A stretch of DNA of 15,009 nt from JACQCV01 sp964634555 (GTDB taxonomy: Bacteria > Patescibacteriota > Minisyncoccia > Phycocordibacterales > UBA12445): positions 1 through 15,009 of the forward strand of contig CAZWJJ010000019.1 of assembly GCA_964634555.1 (NCBI GenBank), read 5' to 3'. The first letter of the stretch is position 1, and each line of letters begins with the position of its first letter. Under the pieces are notes generated by a model. The model worked only from the letters and a program-made list of their open reading frames with translations, had not been told where the DNA came from and did no database searches. Positions 12,554 to 15,009 of this stretch are shown here, one piece after another. The position numbers and the translations under genes are program-made.

Positions 12554-12925
12554 TTATTCCCTTATCTCCTTATCTTCAATCAGATAATATAGCGCAAGAG
12601 GTGCCGCCCAATTAGCAAAACGCTCTATAAAATCAAGCCAGCCCACACCAACTAAAGGTCGAACAAGTGCTGTCCAGAATCCCCAAAATGCAGCCCAGGC
12701 CAAAATCGGTCGCACAGGTTTTATAAGCACTATAAAAGCGACCAGTATATCAAAGAGGCCTATCATCAACAAAACTGTTCCGGCAGTCTGGGAATCCAGA
12801 CCAGTCATCTGACCAATCCAGCCAATCCAATCGGCCTTGCCTCCCGTAGCCAAAAGTCCATGGCCCAAAAACTCCCCAGCTACCCCCAAACGCAATATCC
12901 ACTCTATTTTTTTATTTTTCTCCAT
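12554..12925 (-). CDS. Small four-helix membrane protein, DoxX-like
   Basis: A 123-residue integral membrane protein with four hydrophobic segments at roughly residues 9-27, 46-66, 71-90 and 100-118. The N-terminal WILRLGVAGEFLGHGLLA, followed by a short loop with GWIGQMTGL, and the segment GLFDILVAFIVLIKPVRPIL resemble the DoxX/DoxD-like family of small membrane proteins, which are linked in some species to redox and thiosulfate metabolism. The family label is a tentative reading of the topology and the FLGHG motif. The ATG at 12925 has no clear Shine-Dalgarno. An extended -10 box (TGC-TATAAT, hexamer 12987-12982) lies 56 nt upstream, so this one does not look leaderless. It is transcribed towards the 12416 gene with no visible terminator between them. 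Confidence 0.6.
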   Translation of the reverse strand: MEKNKKIEWILRLGVAGEFLGHGLLATGGKADWIGWIGQMTGLDSQTAGTVLLMIGLFDILVAFIVLIKPVRPILAWAAFWGFWTALVRPLVGVGWLDFIERFANWAAPLALYYLIEDKEIRE

Positions 12926-13056
12926 ATCTATTTGAAAATATTAATAAATTAACTATTTTTTATACCCAATACGACTTATTCATTATAGCAAAATAAAAAA
13001 ACATTTCGTTATCCCGGCTCACATAATAATTCAAGGCTTATAATCACTACTAGTCC

Positions 13057-13084
13057 TTGACATAATTATCTTTAAATTTAAAAT
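13057..13084 (+). promoter_or_regulatory. Promoter and leader of the 13144 gene
   Basis: TTGACA (13057-13062), 16-nt spacer, TAAAAT (13079-13084; 5 of 6). The leader of about 53 nt contains a perfect 8-bp palindrome TCACGTGA (13120-13127) and ends in the Shine-Dalgarno AAAGGGAGGA (13131-13140), close to the ATG at 13144. The palindrome could be an operator; that is speculation. Confidence 0.55.
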
Positions 13085-13143
13085 AGTGAACAGTGGCGTG
13101 AGTTTTTGCACCTTGACATTCACGTGACCAAAAGGGAGGAATC

Positions 13144-14079
13144 ATGGAGATCATTAAGATTTCGATGCAGGAAAATCGTTATCTTATCCCACTCAAGGGA
13201 TGGAGTAGCGTTGCCAAGGCCCTCAATATCTTTGCTAATGGTAACCTTCACAGTTCGAGAGTGACAAAAGAAGTAACCGCCAATGCTATCAATGATAGTC
13301 TCGGATCAAGAGACGGTAGCCTGGGTGTCGGTATGTTTCTCCTTGGAGAAAATATTATCGGCAGGCAAAGCAATCTTGTCGAAAATCTGTTGAAAGAGGC
13401 CGAAGGAGCTCTCAAAAAGTATCCGAAATTCAACAAAAGTTACGATTATGATGGAATGGGGACTCCATTCTTTAAGACGTTTGTAAACATTGAAATACTA
13501 GACGAGGATCAAGATATGTATGCTATCGGACTTTATGGAACTTATTCTGCCGGTAATAGACCGGAAGAAGAACTTGCGAAGTATCTCAATATTCCTCGCA
13601 CTCTGATATCCTGCCATGTAGAGATCGAGACAAAACCGTTCTCTGCTAATCGTTTTGAATTCGACTTCGAACCAGTGATCCGCAAGCTGGATACCCTCTT
13701 CAAGGTGAAGAAAATAACCGGCAGACAAATCGCCGCCGCCATGATGGTAGATGATGATGTACACATACCCACCTTTGTACTACATGACCAAGACGAGCTG
13801 AGAGTTCAAATTCAAACTGGGCGTGTCAAAGAACGCCTACAGTATAAAGAAGGCGTAAGAAGAGACACCTGGGCTGTTAAAGGTAGCAAATTCTCAGGTG
13901 AGTTAGAGCGTGACTATAATTCTCAGGATAATAATGCGAAAGCAACGCCAACATTTGTTATTAGAGTCTCGTCTTCACAAAATGATTTCCAAGGTCGAAG
14001 TTTGCGAATCTGGCAACCGGATCAACAGCAAAAAATGATTGACCTCGCCAATAAAATAATGTCAGCACTTCAATCATAA
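13144..14079 (+). CDS. Orphan cytoplasmic protein, 311 residues
   Basis: Not recognised. The product has 311 residues, no signal peptide, no membrane helix and no cysteine cluster. Residues 1-130 include LKGWSSVAKALNIFANGNLH and a helical part, NLVENLLKEAEGALKKYP. The middle has EIETKPFSANRFEFDFEPVI then a Lys-rich helix, and an acidic MMVDDDVHIP. The last third is strand-like with many charged residues and a final helix (QQKMIDLANKIMSALQS). I see no nucleotide-binding or catalytic motif. The start is well defined by GGAGG 4 nt before the ATG and a TTGACA promoter; a strong terminator follows the TAA. It is the last of the single-gene units sharing this layout and the second longest after the 5774 gene. 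Confidence 0.8.
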   Translation: MEIIKISMQENRYLIPLKGWSSVAKALNIFANGNLHSSRVTKEVTANAINDSLGSRDGSLGVGMFLLGENIIGRQSNLVENLLKEAEGALKKYPKFNKSYDYDGMGTPFFKTFVNIEILDEDQDMYAIGLYGTYSAGNRPEEELAKYLNIPRTLISCHVEIETKPFSANRFEFDFEPVIRKLDTLFKVKKITGRQIAAAMMVDDDVHIPTFVLHDQDELRVQIQTGRVKERLQYKEGVRRDTWAVKGSKFSGELERDYNSQDNNAKATPTFVIRVSSSQNDFQGRSLRIWQPDQQQKMIDLANKIMSALQS

Positions 14080-14105
14080 TAACCAAATATAGATCAACTG
14101 TTCCC

Positions 14106-14131
14106 AAAGCCCCTTATTGTAGGGGCTTTTT
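14106..14131 (+). terminator. Intrinsic terminator of the 13144 gene
   Basis: A perfect stem AAAGCCCC (14106-14113) with GGGGCTTT (14122-14129), an 8-nt loop and a T run to 14131. The AGCCCC/GGGGCT core is the same as in the terminator at 10894. Confidence 0.88.
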
Positions 14132-14140
14132 ATTTAAAAA

Positions 14141-14158
14141 TCTCGACCGAAGTCGGGA
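14141..14158 (-). terminator. Weak TTCG-loop hairpin, possible terminator of the right-edge gene
   Basis: On the minus strand TCCCGAC-TTCG-GTCGAGA (14158-14141), a 7-bp stem with one mismatch and a stable TTCG tetraloop, followed by TTTTT. It lies about 29 nt after the stop of the metallopeptidase-like gene. It is weaker than the other terminators because of the mismatch and mixed T run. Confidence 0.5.
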
Positions 14159-14186
14159 TAAAAGTCTGTTATCAATATTCTAAAAT

Positions 14187-15009
14187 CTAAAGACTGCCGA
14201 TAAATTTTTTAAACTCTACAGGATCTTCAGTCTCGCCGATTTTTCGCAGGGTACTGCCACCAAAAGAACTCTCGATTAATCGCCCCATGGGCAAAATATT
14301 TCCAGTTATCATGCCCTTGGCAAAAACTTCAAAAACCTCATCACTATCTTTAAATTTGTCTCTATTTTTCTCCAAAAGTTTTTGACATAAAATCTTAAGA
14401 ACCTCCCTTTGATGAGGATAAGCAAATTTGCGCGCTCGGAAACGATTCTCCCCTCTATTTTCCATATAAAGCAGATCTTCATCAACTAAATTAACGCCAT
14501 CAGTATCTTCAATTGTCGGATGTTCTTTTAGTATAGTGCTATTTTCTCGATTTTCTTCCCTAAAGATCGGCTGTTTTAAAAATTTTTTGCTGTATCTTTT
14601 AGTTAATTCTTCGGTTACAGCTTCATTAAGATTAGAAAATTTTATTCCGGAGCCATCTCTATTATGCACCTCAAGGCCGACTCTGTATTCATCAAGTTCC
14701 AATCTTATTCGCCCATTTTCTTCTGTATTTTCCACAACCTGAATCGCATTATACGACTTAAAATGCAACATTTCATGAACCATCCTTGCCATAAACATGA
14801 TCTTAGATGACTCTTCGCACGACACCACGGCCTGCATTCTAGTTTGAAAATACGCGACGAGGCCTAAACTAAGTTCCTGCCACTTCTCTTTTTCAATTAT
14901 ATGGATATTTTTATGGGGAATATCCAACGGCTCTAAACCATATTTTTTCCTTACATCGTTTGTTATTTTATTAGCCAAAGAGATTATTTGCAGTTCATCG
15001 GGCGTCTTG
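14187..15009 (-). CDS. Probable gluzincin-type zinc metallopeptidase, N-terminus off the right edge
   Basis: The open frame continues upstream of an internal TTG at 14978 to the window end without a stop (reading KTPDELQIISLANKITND), so the gene starts beyond 15009; about 274 codons are visible. Numbered from the TTG, the motif HEMLH (68-72) in MVHEMLHFKSYN is a zinc-binding HExxH. About 47 residues later comes LNEAVTEELT (117-125), whose N-E-A-x-T-E form fits the third zinc ligand (E119) of gluzincins. The C-terminal half is helical and charged, with a FAYPHQREVLKILCQKLLE segment. There is no signal peptide in the visible part. Peptidase activity is inferred from the two motifs alone; target and cellular location are unknown. 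The stop is TAG. Confidence 0.7.
   Translation of the reverse strand, partial: KTPDELQIISLANKITNDVRKKYGLEPLDIPHKNIHIIEKEKWQELSLGLVAYFQTRMQAVVSCEESSKIMFMARMVHEMLHFKSYNAIQVVENTEENGRIRLELDEYRVGLEVHNRDGSGIKFSNLNEAVTEELTKRYSKKFLKQPIFREENRENSTILKEHPTIEDTDGVNLVDEDLLYMENRGENRFRARKFAYPHQREVLKILCQKLLEKNRDKFKDSDEVFEVFAKGMITGNILPMGRLIESSFGGSTLRKIGETEDPVEFKKFIGSL

Noticed and set aside
13112..13117. Second TTGACA before the 13144 gene as a -35 box
   Set aside because: Its -10 would fall at or beyond the Shine-Dalgarno and start codon. The TTGACA at 13057 with TAAAAT is correctly placed.

Overview
The window suggests a small-genome, host-dependent bacterium of the Patescibacteria/CPR type. This is an inference from AT-rich DNA, shortened metabolic enzymes, many short orphan genes, small cysteine-rich or low-complexity secreted proteins, and REP-like palindromes in the gaps; no rRNA or other phylogenetic marker is present. 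TAA, TAG and TGA all occur as ordinary gene ends, so the standard bacterial code applies and the UGA-to-Gly code of some CPR groups does not.

Left part (1-5.4 kb). A secreted protein runs off the left edge (minus strand). It is followed by a gap with two REP-like palindromes and a DUF1003-like membrane protein (plus strand). Next comes a tight four-gene minus-strand operon, in transcription order: NAD-dependent D-2-hydroxyacid dehydrogenase, glycerate 2-kinase, enolase, and a stripped-down pyruvate kinase. The last three form a continuous route from glycerate to 2-phosphoglycerate, phosphoenolpyruvate and pyruvate. The dehydrogenase could feed it (hydroxypyruvate to glycerate) or drain it (pyruvate to D-lactate). 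The pyruvate kinase has neither the B (lid) domain nor the C-terminal domain, and the enolase also lacks a surface segment.

Middle and right part (5.4-14.2 kb). This is an accessory region of genes without recognisable homologues. Six are single-gene units: most have a consensus -35 (TTGACA), all have a leader, most have a strong Shine-Dalgarno sequence, and several end at a strong intrinsic terminator. One of them (8755-9474) is broken by an in-frame TAA after 22 codons. Interleaved are a secreted protein with six CX3C motifs, a low-complexity secreted protein, a four-helix membrane protein, and a two-gene unit of a 41-residue membrane microprotein and a 63-residue zinc-ribbon protein joined by a TAATG overlap. 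A probable HExxH zinc metallopeptidase runs off the right edge.

Two start styles coexist. The metabolic operon, the DUF1003 gene and the CX3C secreted protein have an extended -10 box (TGn-TATAAT or TGn-TATTAT) exactly 6 nt before the ATG and no Shine-Dalgarno, which predicts leaderless mRNAs. The orphan units use -35/-10 promoters with Shine-Dalgarno leaders. Four REP-like elements fall into two subfamilies, each present as an inverted pair. I see no tRNA, rRNA, CRISPR array, transposase or integrase.
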